Source of the DNA: an uncultured beta proteobacterium
GTDB taxonomy: Bacteria; Pseudomonadota; Gammaproteobacteria; Burkholderiales; Burkholderiaceae_C
DNA length: 54,270 nt
NCBI GenBank assembly: GCA_903906695.1
Contig: CAIVLG010000001.1
Location: forward strand, 1-54,270
Direction of reading: 5' to 3'
Shown here: positions 27,410 to 35,686 of the stretch, in pieces
Layout of the letters: each line of letters starts with the position of its first letter
Numbering within the stretch: the stretch's first letter is position 1
Notes under the pieces: generated by a model
Seen by the model: only the letters and a program-made list of their open reading frames with translations
What the model was told of the DNA's origin: nothing
Database searches by the model: none
Program-made: the position numbers and the translations under genes

Positions 27410-30124
27410 ATGAATAATGGAACACGTGGCGGTGCGCGTCTGCATGGCGCAAAGACGTTCAGCCACACCAAGCTATGCACGGGTCTGGTGCTCGCATTTG
27501 GTGGTCTTGTCATAGCGCCCGGATCTGTCTTTGCGCAGGACACCGCAACTTTGCAGCGGGTCGAGATAACCGGGTCGTCGATCAAGCGCGTCGTCGATAT
27601 CGACGCGGCCCTGCCGATTCAGGTTATCAGTGCTGACGAGCTGCGCACAACCGGCGTCACCAGCACCGAAGGTGCGGTCGCAAGAATCGTTTCCAGCCAA
27701 TCCATGCAGGGCGCCTCACAGTCGGTGGGCGCGGGTACCCAGGGCGCCTCTTATGCAAACTTGCGCGGTATCGGTACCAACAAGACGCTGGTGCTCTTGA
27801 ACGGCCGCCGGGTTGCCAACTTTGCCTTCAGTTCCTCCTCTGTCGACCTGAACACGATCCCGTTCTCGGCTATTGATCGAATTGAGGTCCTGCTCGACGG
27901 CGCATCGGCCATTTACGGCACCGACGCCATCGGTGGCGTGATCAACTTCATCACCAAGAAGAACTACCAGGGCATTGACGCCACTGTCAATGGCAGCTTC
28001 CCGTCGAAGGACGGCGGAGGCAAGAAGGGCTTCCAGATCAGTGCCGGCTTCGGCGACCTGGAAAAGGACAACTACAACGTCTTCTTCACCGGTGACGTGC
28101 AGAAGAACCAAGTAATTACCGCCATCCAGCGCGACTTTGGCAGCACCGGCGTGATTCCGGCAGCGGGCTTGGTCAAGACTTCGGGCACCAGTTTCCCGGG
28201 CAATTTCTCGCAGGGCAGCCTATCCGGAAATCCGTCTTTGCCGGGCTGCGCGCCGCCGTTCTCGCTCTACCTGACCAGCGTATCGTCCAAGACCTGCCGA
28301 TTTGACTACACCGCCTATATCGATCTGGTGCCGGAAACCGAAACCAAGACCTTCATGGCTCGCGGCTCGATCAAATTGAACGCCAATAATGTCCTGTCCC
28401 TGGAATATATGGGGACCAACAACACGAATCTGGCAAACGTCGCGCCGGATCCGCAGACCGGGCTCACGATGACGCCGAGTAGCCCGTTCTATCCCAAGAC
28501 TTATCCCGGCATCGACCCGACCAAGAACATCACCGCCGGCTGGCGCATGATTCCTGCCGGTCCGCGCGCCAGCCAGAGCTCAACCGATGCCAATCGCACC
28601 GTCTTGTCCCTCGAAGGCTCATCGGGCAAATGGGACTACAAAGCCGGCCTGTTCGCCGCCGAGAGCAACGGAACCGCGAAACTGACGGGCGGCTATCTCG
28701 ACCACGCCCAGATCCTAGCCGGCGTCAAGAATGGCATACTCAATCCGTTCGGGGACCAGACTGCGGCCGGGGCCGCCGCCCTCAACGCCGCTACCTTGCT
28801 TGGTGACTATCAAAAGGCCAAGGGAACCACCACCGGCGTCGATGCCGGGGCCTCGACCCAGTTCGGCAGTCTGACGGGGGGAGCGATCAGTGCCGCCATT
28901 GGTGCCGAGTTCCGCAAGGACAAGTACAGCAATGACACCAATGATGCCCTGGTGATTGCCGCAACCTCGCTCGGCGCCTCGCCCTACCACGTGACCGGTG
29001 ACCGGGACATCTGGGCCGTCAGTGGCGAAATGCTGTTCCCGTTCACCAAGGAACTGGAGATGACGCTGGCCGCCCGCTACGACCATTACTCCGACTTCGG
29101 CTCCACTTTCAATCCGAAAGTGGCAGTGCGCTGGACACCCGCGAAGAATGTCAACTTCCGTGGGTCCTACAACACCGGCTTCCGTGCCCCGTCGCTCGAT
29201 GAAATGTATGGGCCTCAGACCGTCAGCTACACCGCCAACGCGTATGACGATCCGCTGCTGTGCCCGGGCGGCAAGGTTGCGGCCAATGGCGTCGAGTCGC
29301 GCGACTGCGGCCAGCAGGCGCAGATCCAGAGCGGTGGCAACCCGGCACTGCAGCCCGAGAAGTCCAAGACCTTCACCTTTGGTGTGGCGTTGGAGCCAGT
29401 CAAGAACCTGACCGCCTCGATCGACTACTGGAACATCAGGTTGACCGACCAGATCAGCGGGTTCCCGGAACAGGCCATCTTCGATGACCCGACCCAATAT
29501 GCCGCGCGCTACCACCGCTGCAACACCCTGTCGGTTGCCGTGCAAAACACGCTCGACCGCTGCGGCGGCGAATGGCTGAACAGCAATGCGCTGGGCTACG
29601 TGACCGGCTTGATCGACAACCTGGGTAACGTCAATACTGACGGCATCGATCTGGCGGCGGGCTATGGCTTCAACACGGATTATGGGCGTTGGAATTTCAG
29701 CTGGCATGGAACCTGGATTCACAGCTATGAATACCAGCGCAACAAGGGCGATGTCTACATTCAGAACGTCGGCATGTATCAGGACTCGAGCCCGGTGCTG
29801 CGCTGGGTGCATAATTTCGGCGTGAACTGGAAGATTGGCGACTTCTCGACACTGCTGAACGTGAACTACAAGTCAGGTTATACGGATGAGAATACGGGCG
29901 TCGCTCCCGAGTTCGCTGGTGGCGTCAGTTCATACACCGTGGCCGATCTGGCAGTGACCTACACTGGCATCAAGCACACCAAGATCACGCTCGGTGTGAC
30001 GAACCTGTTCGACACCAAGCCGCCGTTCACCAACCAAGGCACAACCTTCCAGCAAGGTTATGACCCGCGTCTGACCGACCCGACGGGCCGCGCTTTCACG
30101 GTGCGTGCTGGCGTGTCGTTCTGA
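27410..30124 (+). CDS. TonB-dependent outer-membrane receptor 2 (904 aa)
   Basis: The protein has a signal peptide ending SVFAQDT, a TonB-box-like LQRVEITGSSIKRV, a plug domain (to about residue 190; ANLRGIGTNKTLVLLNGRRV, IDRIEVLLDGASAIYGTDAI) and a barrel ending AFTVRAGVSF. No STN domain is present. It is a paralogue of receptor 1, sharing plug motifs and the pattern of paired cysteines (280/296, 618/633, 704/718). The GAAGGAACA ribosome site is the same as in receptor 1. The ligand is unknown; peptide is inferred from context. Confidence 0.93.
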   Translation: MNNGTRGGARLHGAKTFSHTKLCTGLVLAFGGLVIAPGSVFAQDTATLQRVEITGSSIKRVVDIDAALPIQVISADELRTTGVTSTEGAVARIVSSQSMQGASQSVGAGTQGASYANLRGIGTNKTLVLLNGRRVANFAFSSSSVDLNTIPFSAIDRIEVLLDGASAIYGTDAIGGVINFITKKNYQGIDATVNGSFPSKDGGGKKGFQISAGFGDLEKDNYNVFFTGDVQKNQVITAIQRDFGSTGVIPAAGLVKTSGTSFPGNFSQGSLSGNPSLPGCAPPFSLYLTSVSSKTCRFDYTAYIDLVPETETKTFMARGSIKLNANNVLSLEYMGTNNTNLANVAPDPQTGLTMTPSSPFYPKTYPGIDPTKNITAGWRMIPAGPRASQSSTDANRTVLSLEGSSGKWDYKAGLFAAESNGTAKLTGGYLDHAQILAGVKNGILNPFGDQTAAGAAALNAATLLGDYQKAKGTTTGVDAGASTQFGSLTGGAISAAIGAEFRKDKYSNDTNDALVIAATSLGASPYHVTGDRDIWAVSGEMLFPFTKELEMTLAARYDHYSDFGSTFNPKVAVRWTPAKNVNFRGSYNTGFRAPSLDEMYGPQTVSYTANAYDDPLLCPGGKVAANGVESRDCGQQAQIQSGGNPALQPEKSKTFTFGVALEPVKNLTASIDYWNIRLTDQISGFPEQAIFDDPTQYAARYHRCNTLSVAVQNTLDRCGGEWLNSNALGYVTGLIDNLGNVNTDGIDLAAGYGFNTDYGRWNFSWHGTWIHSYEYQRNKGDVYIQNVGMYQDSSPVLRWVHNFGVNWKIGDFSTLLNVNYKSGYTDENTGVAPEFAGGVSSYTVADLAVTYTGIKHTKITLGVTNLFDTKPPFTNQGTTFQQGYDPRLTDPTGRAFTVRAGVSF

Positions 30125-30152
30125 TGAGCTGAGCGGTCGACATGACCTCAAG

Positions 30153-30180
30153 AAACGCGGGCTTCGGCCCGCGTTTTTTT
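30153..30180 (+). terminator. Rho-independent terminator after receptor 2
   Basis: Stem AAACGCGGGC (30153-30162) with GCCCGCGTTT (30167-30176) around a TTCG tetraloop, followed by T residues. The TTCG loop closed by C-G is an especially stable type. It lies in the 82 bp between the convergent receptor 2 and thioredoxin-like genes. Confidence 0.94.
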
Positions 30181-30206
30181 CGGACTCCGCTTTTGCTACT
30201 TGGTGT

Positions 30207-31793
30207 TCAGCTTGAGGTCTTGGGTGCAGCCTGCGCCTTGAACACGCCAGAACAGGCGGCCCGGGTCTCATCTTCGGCCGGCAAACGCTCGCAGATCGCA
30301 TCAAGCTGCAACTTCAGTTTGCCCAGCGCCGAAGCATGCTGACCGGTCTGGTTCCAGGCCAGCAGACGCTGGCCCATTTTCTCGATGCTGCGCCGGTTGC
30401 GCTCGTAAAACGTCTCTGGCACCGCGTCCAGTTCGGCCAGCACGCCGGAGGCAGCCTTTTCAATCCGCGCTGAATCCTGCGGGCTGAGTTCGATCAAGCG
30501 GTTCACATACCCAGTGCCCCACTGCAAACGCGTCGCCGGGCCCCTGGACGCTTTCCAGGCCTGCTCCGCCCAGTCCAGCGCCGCCTTCGCGTCGCCACGC
30601 GCCCTGGCGTTGGAGGCGAGCACCAGCATGTGATAGTAAGGCGACAGCGCGTGCGGCAACTCGGCTTTCAGCATCGCGTCCGACTCGGCCAGCAGTCCGG
30701 CCTCGCTCAGCAGGTCTGCGGCGTTTGGAATGACGGCCTGGCGCTCGTAAATGCTGGTCGTTGCCTTGTCGGAAGCCACCACCGCGGAGCGCACCTGGTT
30801 CAGCAAGGCGGCATCGAGCACCACCTTGTCGGTCTTCGATCGACCCAGCTTGGCCAGTGCCACTTTGGCCGACACCGCCGACAGACGATCAGAAGTGGAG
30901 AGCGTGCGATCGAACGCGAAGGCATCCAGCACCGCGTTCCACGCCGTCAGCAAGCTGCCGCGCTCAGTGCTGCCGGCAACCGTCAACAGGCCCAGCAGTT
31001 CGTCCCCGTAGTTCACCAGCAAATCGAAGTTGCTGCGCGCCAGTGCCGCGTCGCCCAGGATTTGCCGCACCCGGGCGAGTGCAGCCGCCGGGTCCGGCAA
31101 GGCCGACTTGTCCTGCGCCGCCGCTACCATCGCCTTCAGGGCCAGCCGTGAGGACGCCTCTCGCTGCTGCGCCGGACAGCGTTGCGCCAGCTTGTAGAGG
31201 GTCGCACTGCGTTCCTTCAACGGCACCAGCTGCGCCTCGTCCTGCTCCCACGAATAGTAGGCCAGCGCTCGCCAGGCTTCGGGTGGCAGTGTGTCGCTGC
31301 TGCCCCCGAGCGCCGTCCGCAGCGACTCCTTGGCCGAACTGCCAGTTGCCAGACCCAGGGCCAGCACTTCCATGTACTGGCTCGCCTCGACCTCGCCCGG
31401 CAGGCGCATCAACTCGCTGCCGTCGGGCCGCAACAGAATCATGGTTGGATAGCCGCGCACCTTGAAGCGGGTACCTAGCTCTTGCGCGCCCGGCGTGTCG
31501 CCGTCGAGGTAGACCGGCACGAACAACTTGCTGCGCGCTATGAAATCCTGCCGATTGAAGACCGTAGCCTTGATCTGGTTGCAGGGTGGACACCAGACCG
31601 CGCCCCAGTACAGAAACACCGGCTTGTTGGCGGCGCGGGCCTGGGCAAAGATCGGATCGATATTGGCGCCCGCTGGCTTGACCCAGGCCACCGTGGCGGG
31701 GGCCACGACCGCCGCGGGCGCGGACGCCTCCGGTGTTCTGGAGCAGGCCGGCAGTAGCAGGCACAGCATCAGTGGAACCGGCAGACACCTCAC
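30207..31793 (-). CDS. Thioredoxin-like lipoprotein with long helical tail
   Basis: The 528-residue protein has a lipoprotein signal (LLLPAC, lipid Cys17), then a thioredoxin-fold domain at about 40-150 with active-site Cys68-Pro-Pro-Cys71 (WCPPC) and a cis-Pro region (RGYPTMILL). The remaining 370 residues are Ala/Leu-rich and helical, perhaps TPR/HEAT-like. Predicted role is thiol-disulfide exchange in the periplasm. It lies 12 bp after the ATPase gene of the minus-strand ABC importer, so it may be the last gene of that operon. Confidence 0.85.
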   Translation of the reverse strand: MRCLPVPLMLCLLLPACSRTPEASAPAAVVAPATVAWVKPAGANIDPIFAQARAANKPVFLYWGAVWCPPCNQIKATVFNRQDFIARSKLFVPVYLDGDTPGAQELGTRFKVRGYPTMILLRPDGSELMRLPGEVEASQYMEVLALGLATGSSAKESLRTALGGSSDTLPPEAWRALAYYSWEQDEAQLVPLKERSATLYKLAQRCPAQQREASSRLALKAMVAAAQDKSALPDPAAALARVRQILGDAALARSNFDLLVNYGDELLGLLTVAGSTERGSLLTAWNAVLDAFAFDRTLSTSDRLSAVSAKVALAKLGRSKTDKVVLDAALLNQVRSAVVASDKATTSIYERQAVIPNAADLLSEAGLLAESDAMLKAELPHALSPYYHMLVLASNARARGDAKAALDWAEQAWKASRGPATRLQWGTGYVNRLIELSPQDSARIEKAASGVLAELDAVPETFYERNRRSIEKMGQRLLAWNQTGQHASALGKLKLQLDAICERLPAEDETRAACSGVFKAQAAPKTSS

Positions 31794-31805
31794 GCTGAAG
31801 CCCTC

Positions 31806-33482
31806 TCAAGCCGCCAGCGCCAGACCGCGCGGAATGGCCCCGAGCAATTGCTGGGTATAGGGGTGCTGCGGTCGGGCGTAGATCTCTTCGGAACTGCCGC
31901 GCTCCACGATTTCGCCCTGACTCATCACCAGGATCTCATCGGCCATGTATTTCACAACCGCCAGGTCGTGGCTGATGAAGACATAGGTCAAACCGAACTC
32001 TTCCTGCAAGTCCAGCAACAGATTGAGCACGGTGGCCTGCACGCTGACATCGAGCGCGCTGACACTTTCGTCGCAGACAATGATTTCTGGTTTCATGCTC
32101 AGACAGCGCGCGATTGCGATGCGTTGCCGCTGACCACCCGAAAACTCATGCGGATATTTGCCAAAATCGTCGCGCCTCAAGCCGACCCGCTCAAGCAGTG
32201 CCAGCGCCAGCCGCGCGCGATCGTCGTCGCTGCTGCCGATGTTGTGAATGCGCATCGGCTCGATCAGAATCTGCCCCACGCTGAAGCGCGGGTTCAGGCT
32301 GGCATAAGGATTCTGAAAGATGATCTGAATGCGACTGCGGTAGGGGCGCATCTGAGAGGCGCTGAGCTGCGTCAGATCGAGTCCTTCGAACCGGATGCTG
32401 CCAACCGTGGCATCGGTCAGGCGCGTCAACATCATGCCGATCGTGGTCTTGCCGGAACCCGACTCGCCGACAACGCCCAGCGTGCGGCCCTTGTAGAGCG
32501 AGAAGCTGGCGCCTTTGACCGCGCTGAAAGTGTTGCGCCTGAAGAATCCCGCTTTGAGCGCGTAGTCCTTGCCCAGACCGCTTACTTCGATCAGGGCCGG
32601 CCCGCTGACTGGCGCGCTGCCACGCTGCTCGGTGACAAGCGGTCTTTGGTTCATGATGTCGTCGATCACGGGCAAGCGTCGCGGCCGCGAATCCATGCGC
32701 GGCCGACAGGCCAGCAGCGCCTTGGTATAGGCATCGCTCGGAGACTTGAAGATGTGTTCGACCTCCCCCGCCTCACGAACTTCGCCGCTGCGCATCACCA
32801 CCACGTGGTCCGAGATCTCACCGACCAGGCCGAGGTCGTGACTGATGAACAGCATGCTCATCTTCTGACGCTGCTGCAAAGCAGCCAGCAAATCCATGAT
32901 CTGGCGCTGCACCGTGACATCGAGCGCAGTGGTCGGCTCATCGGCGATCAGCAACTTCGGCTCGCAGGCGATCGCCATCGCAATCATGACGCGCTGTTGC
33001 TGGCCACCCGAGAGCTCATGCGGGTAGGACTTGAGGCGTTCCCTGGCGTTCGGGATGCCGACCTCGGTCATCAGTTCCAGCGTCCGATCCAGCGCCTGCC
33101 TGGCGCTCAATTTCAGGTGAATGCGAAGCACTTCGGCGATCTGCTCACCGACCGTGAATACCGGATTGAGCGAACTCATCGGCTCCTGAAACACGACCGA
33201 GATGTCCTTGCCGCGCAGACGCCGCATGTCTTCAATCGGAACAGCCAACAGGTCAACTCCGTTGTAGAGAATCTTGCTGCGGACGTCGACGCTGGCGTTG
33301 TCGGGCAGCAGGCGCACGATGCTCATGGCGCTGACACTCTTGCCGCTGCCCGATTCACCCACCAGCGCGACCGTGCTATTGACGGGAATGTCGAAGCTCA
33401 CACCGCGCACAGCTGCAACGTTCTCGGTCTTGCCCATGCGAAAGGACACGTGCAGATCCTGCACACTGATCAGTGGGTTCAT
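31806..33482 (-). CDS. Peptide ABC importer ATPase with two fused nucleotide-binding domains
   Basis: The 558-residue protein holds two OppD/OppF-type ATPase domains in one chain (as in YejF). Domain 1 has Walker A GESGSGKS (42-49), signature LSGGQQQR and Walker [12 protein letters not shown]; domain 2 has [17 protein letters not shown] and [11 protein letters not shown]. The start is placed at [14 protein letters not shown]. An in-frame upstream stretch of 31 codons (MPDSIRH...) comes from a dispersed palindromic repeat and is not expected to be translated. It works with the two permease genes upstream on the same strand and probably the binding protein at 35687. Confidence 0.93.
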   Translation of the reverse strand: MNPLISVQDLHVSFRMGKTENVAAVRGVSFDIPVNSTVALVGESGSGKSVSAMSIVRLLPDNASVDVRSKILYNGVDLLAVPIEDMRRLRGKDISVVFQEPMSSLNPVFTVGEQIAEVLRIHLKLSARQALDRTLELMTEVGIPNARERLKSYPHELSGGQQQRVMIAMAIACEPKLLIADEPTTALDVTVQRQIMDLLAALQQRQKMSMLFISHDLGLVGEISDHVVVMRSGEVREAGEVEHIFKSPSDAYTKALLACRPRMDSRPRRLPVIDDIMNQRPLVTEQRGSAPVSGPALIEVSGLGKDYALKAGFFRRNTFSAVKGASFSLYKGRTLGVVGESGSGKTTIGMMLTRLTDATVGSIRFEGLDLTQLSASQMRPYRSRIQIIFQNPYASLNPRFSVGQILIEPMRIHNIGSSDDDRARLALALLERVGLRRDDFGKYPHEFSGGQRQRIAIARCLSMKPEIIVCDESVSALDVSVQATVLNLLLDLQEEFGLTYVFISHDLAVVKYMADEILVMSQGEIVERGSSEEIYARPQHPYTQQLLGAIPRGLALAA

Positions 33483-33510
33483 GACATATTCTTTGGTAAA
33501 TCCATCCACG

Positions 33511-33577
33511 TCATTGCGGACTTGATCCGCAATCCAGGGTTCGCGTAGCACTGGATGCCGGATCGAGTCCGGCATGA
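33511..33577. repeat. Double-hairpin palindromic repeat between permease and ATPase genes
   Basis: Two 27-bp units face each other: 33511-33537 begins TCATTGCGGACTTGATCCGC, and 33551-33577 begins CTGGATGCCGGATCGAGTCC. Each unit is itself a dyad (TTGCGGA...TCCGCAA and GCCGGA...TCCGGC), and the units are near-complements of each other. It is the family of dispersed intergenic palindromes with a core like CCGGAATGAC, seen in many proteobacteria. It separates the permease and fused-ATPase genes and may cause a change in mRNA stability. Confidence 0.85.
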
Positions 33578-33602
33578 CAAGAGGGGCATTGTCTGCATCA
33601 TC

Positions 33603-34661
33603 TCAACGCAGTTTCGGGTCGAGCGCATCGCGCAGCGCATCGGTCAACAATGCGAAGGCGGTGACAAAGGTCGCCATGAACAGGGTCGCGGCCAGCAACT
33701 GCCACCACTTGCCCTGCACCAGTTCGGTCTGCGCTTCGGACAGCATCGTGCCCCAGCTCACCATGTCGATGGGCACGCCCAGGCCGAGGAAGGACAGAAT
33801 GACCTCAGCCTTGATGAAGCCGACCACATGCAGGCTCAGTTGCACCAGGATCACGTGGCTGATGTTGGGCAGGATGTGAGTGAACATGCGCGAGGTGTGG
33901 GAGGCGCCAATCGCTTCGGCGGCACGCACGTACTCGCGTGAGCGGTGCTTCATGTATTCGGAACGCACGAGCCGGTAAATACCGGTCCAGCCGACCAGGC
34001 TCAGGATGATGACAACGGTCCATGCACCACTGCCTAACGTGCCCGCCAGCGGCCCCGACTTGAGCACCGCCGCCAGCGAGAACACCAGCAGGATGTAGGG
34101 GATGGCGGTGAAGACGTTGTAGACCCATTCCAGAAGGTCCCCAATGCGGCCACCGAAATAGCCGCCAATGGCCCCCAGAAGGGTGCCAATCAGCGTCGCT
34201 ACCAAGGCTGACGCGAGGCCGACTGTGATTGACACCTGTGCCCCCTTGATCGCCTTGCTCAGCACGTCGCGCCCCAGCTGGTCGCCACCCAGCGGCAAAG
34301 TGTCGGACTTCTGGACGATGGTGGCCTTGAATTTGGCGGCACGTTCGGCCCATTCCTGATAGCGCGGCGCCAGCGGATCAACGTCGCTGATGTCGACATT
34401 GGGTCCGGCAATCGACTCGACCACCGCGGTCTGCGAGCCGTCGGCAATCTTGCCAACAAAATGCGGGGCGGCAAACGGCGTGCCGACCTCCTTTTGCCAG
34501 TCTTTGGCCACCAGGCCCAACTGTGCCAGTAAAACCAGGACGATGAAGAAAACCGTAATCACCAGCGACACCATGCCGACACGATCGTTCTTCAGGCGCG
34601 CCCAGGACTGGGTCCAGACGCCGGGTGAACGCGGCAAGACTTGTAAGATTTCTGTGCTCAT
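33603..34661 (-). CDS. Peptide ABC importer permease (OppC-type)
   Basis: The 352-residue inner-membrane protein has an N-terminal helix (about 28-50), a long periplasmic insert to about residue 135, and five further helices. The EAA loop is seen as EYVRAAEAIGASHTSRMFTHILPN. The start of the conserved domain is LGGDQLGRDVLSKAIKG, typical of OppC/DppC. It overlaps the OppB-type gene by 4 bp (ATGA). Together they form the transmembrane channel of the minus-strand importer. Confidence 0.93.
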   Translation of the reverse strand: MSTEILQVLPRSPGVWTQSWARLKNDRVGMVSLVITVFFIVLVLLAQLGLVAKDWQKEVGTPFAAPHFVGKIADGSQTAVVESIAGPNVDISDVDPLAPRYQEWAERAAKFKATIVQKSDTLPLGGDQLGRDVLSKAIKGAQVSITVGLASALVATLIGTLLGAIGGYFGGRIGDLLEWVYNVFTAIPYILLVFSLAAVLKSGPLAGTLGSGAWTVVIILSLVGWTGIYRLVRSEYMKHRSREYVRAAEAIGASHTSRMFTHILPNISHVILVQLSLHVVGFIKAEVILSFLGLGVPIDMVSWGTMLSEAQTELVQGKWWQLLAATLFMATFVTAFALLTDALRDALDPKLR

Positions 34662-35596
34662 TTCAGTGTCACCCTTGGATCGACAAACTTGTAAAGCACG
34701 TCGGTGATCAGGTTGATCACCATGGTCAGCGCCGCCAGATAGACTGTGGCCGCCTGGATCACGGGATAGTCGCTACGATTCACAGCGGTGACGATCTCGC
34801 GACCAAGCCCCGGAATCGAGAAGAAGACCTCGATCAGGAAGGAGCCGATGAAGACACCCGGCAGTTCGGTCGCAACATTGGTCAGTATCGGAATCATCGC
34901 GTTGCGCAGCACATGCTTGAGCATGATCGCGTTTTCCGTGACGCCCTTGGCGCGTGCCGTGCGCACGTAGTCCTGGCCAATCTCATCGAGGAAGAAGCTG
35001 CGATACAGGCGCGTCTGCGGCGCCAGGCTCACCAGCACGGCCAGGAACACCGGCAGCGGCGCATAGGTCAGCAGGTTCTTCCAGACGCTGTTGCTCCAGC
35101 CCTGCACCGGGAACCAGCCAAGCACAAAGCCAAACAGGAATTGCCCAACGATGATGTAAACCAGAAAGCTGATGGAAAGCGCCACAGTGGTGATGATCAT
35201 GATGGCGCGGTCGGTGAGGCTGCCGCGCACATAGGCCACGGCCAGACCGGCAATGATGGACAGCACCACTTCGAGCAGCAGGATCGGGATCATGATGGTC
35301 AGCGTCGCCGGCAGGCGCGTGGCAAAGATGTCAGAGATGGCCTCGTTGGTAGTCCAACTCTTGCCCCAGTTGAAGCTGAAGATCTGCTGTACAAAGACCC
35401 AGAGCTGCTCCCACACCGACTTGTCCAGACCGAGCTGTGCGCGCAGCGAGGCGATGCGTTCGGGCGAAGCTTTCAGGCCGGCCATGATCTCGACCGGATC
35501 ACCCCCAAAGAACTTGAACAGAAAGAAGATCAGCAGAATCACCCCCAGCAGCGTGGGGACCATCTGCCAGATGCGTCGCAGGATGTAGGAAAACAT
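34658..35596 (-). CDS. Peptide ABC importer permease (OppB-type)
   Basis: The 312-residue protein begins MFSYILRRIWQMVPTLLGVI, a typical OppB/DppB start, has six membrane segments and the EAA motif YVRTARAKGVTENAIMLKHVLRNAM. Start at 35596; an upstream in-frame start adds seven residues only. It heads the minus-strand operon permease B, permease C, fused ATPase, thioredoxin-like lipoprotein, divergent from the binding-protein gene at 35687. Confidence 0.94.
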   Translation of the reverse strand: MFSYILRRIWQMVPTLLGVILLIFFLFKFFGGDPVEIMAGLKASPERIASLRAQLGLDKSVWEQLWVFVQQIFSFNWGKSWTTNEAISDIFATRLPATLTIMIPILLLEVVLSIIAGLAVAYVRGSLTDRAIMIITTVALSISFLVYIIVGQFLFGFVLGWFPVQGWSNSVWKNLLTYAPLPVFLAVLVSLAPQTRLYRSFFLDEIGQDYVRTARAKGVTENAIMLKHVLRNAMIPILTNVATELPGVFIGSFLIEVFFSIPGLGREIVTAVNRSDYPVIQAATVYLAALTMVINLITDVLYKFVDPRVTLK

Positions 35597-35627
35597 ATTG
35601 TGTGACTTTGGGGGCAATGCCCGTGAA

Positions 35628-35633
35628 TATACT
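35628..35633 (+). promoter_or_regulatory. Candidate -10 element (TATACT) before the binding-protein/opp operon
   Basis: TATACT lies 54 bp before the binding-protein start, in the 90-bp divergent spacer between the two ABC operons. The -35 area (around 35603-35610, GTGACTTTG) is only loosely like TTGACA. Confidence 0.3.
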
Positions 35634-35686
35634 GTCCGCTGCGATTATGCTTGCGCCCGTAGCAATCGGCACGGGTGTTTTCAACC

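Noticed and set aside
31848..33548. 566-codon open frame antisense to the fused ABC ATPase
   Set aside because: It is a mirror of a gene with two intact nucleotide-binding domains; product is His/Arg/Asp-rich and meaningless.
33483..33575. N-terminal extension of the fused ATPase
   Set aside because: It is translation of a dispersed palindromic repeat; the usual start [10 protein letters not shown] is downstream.
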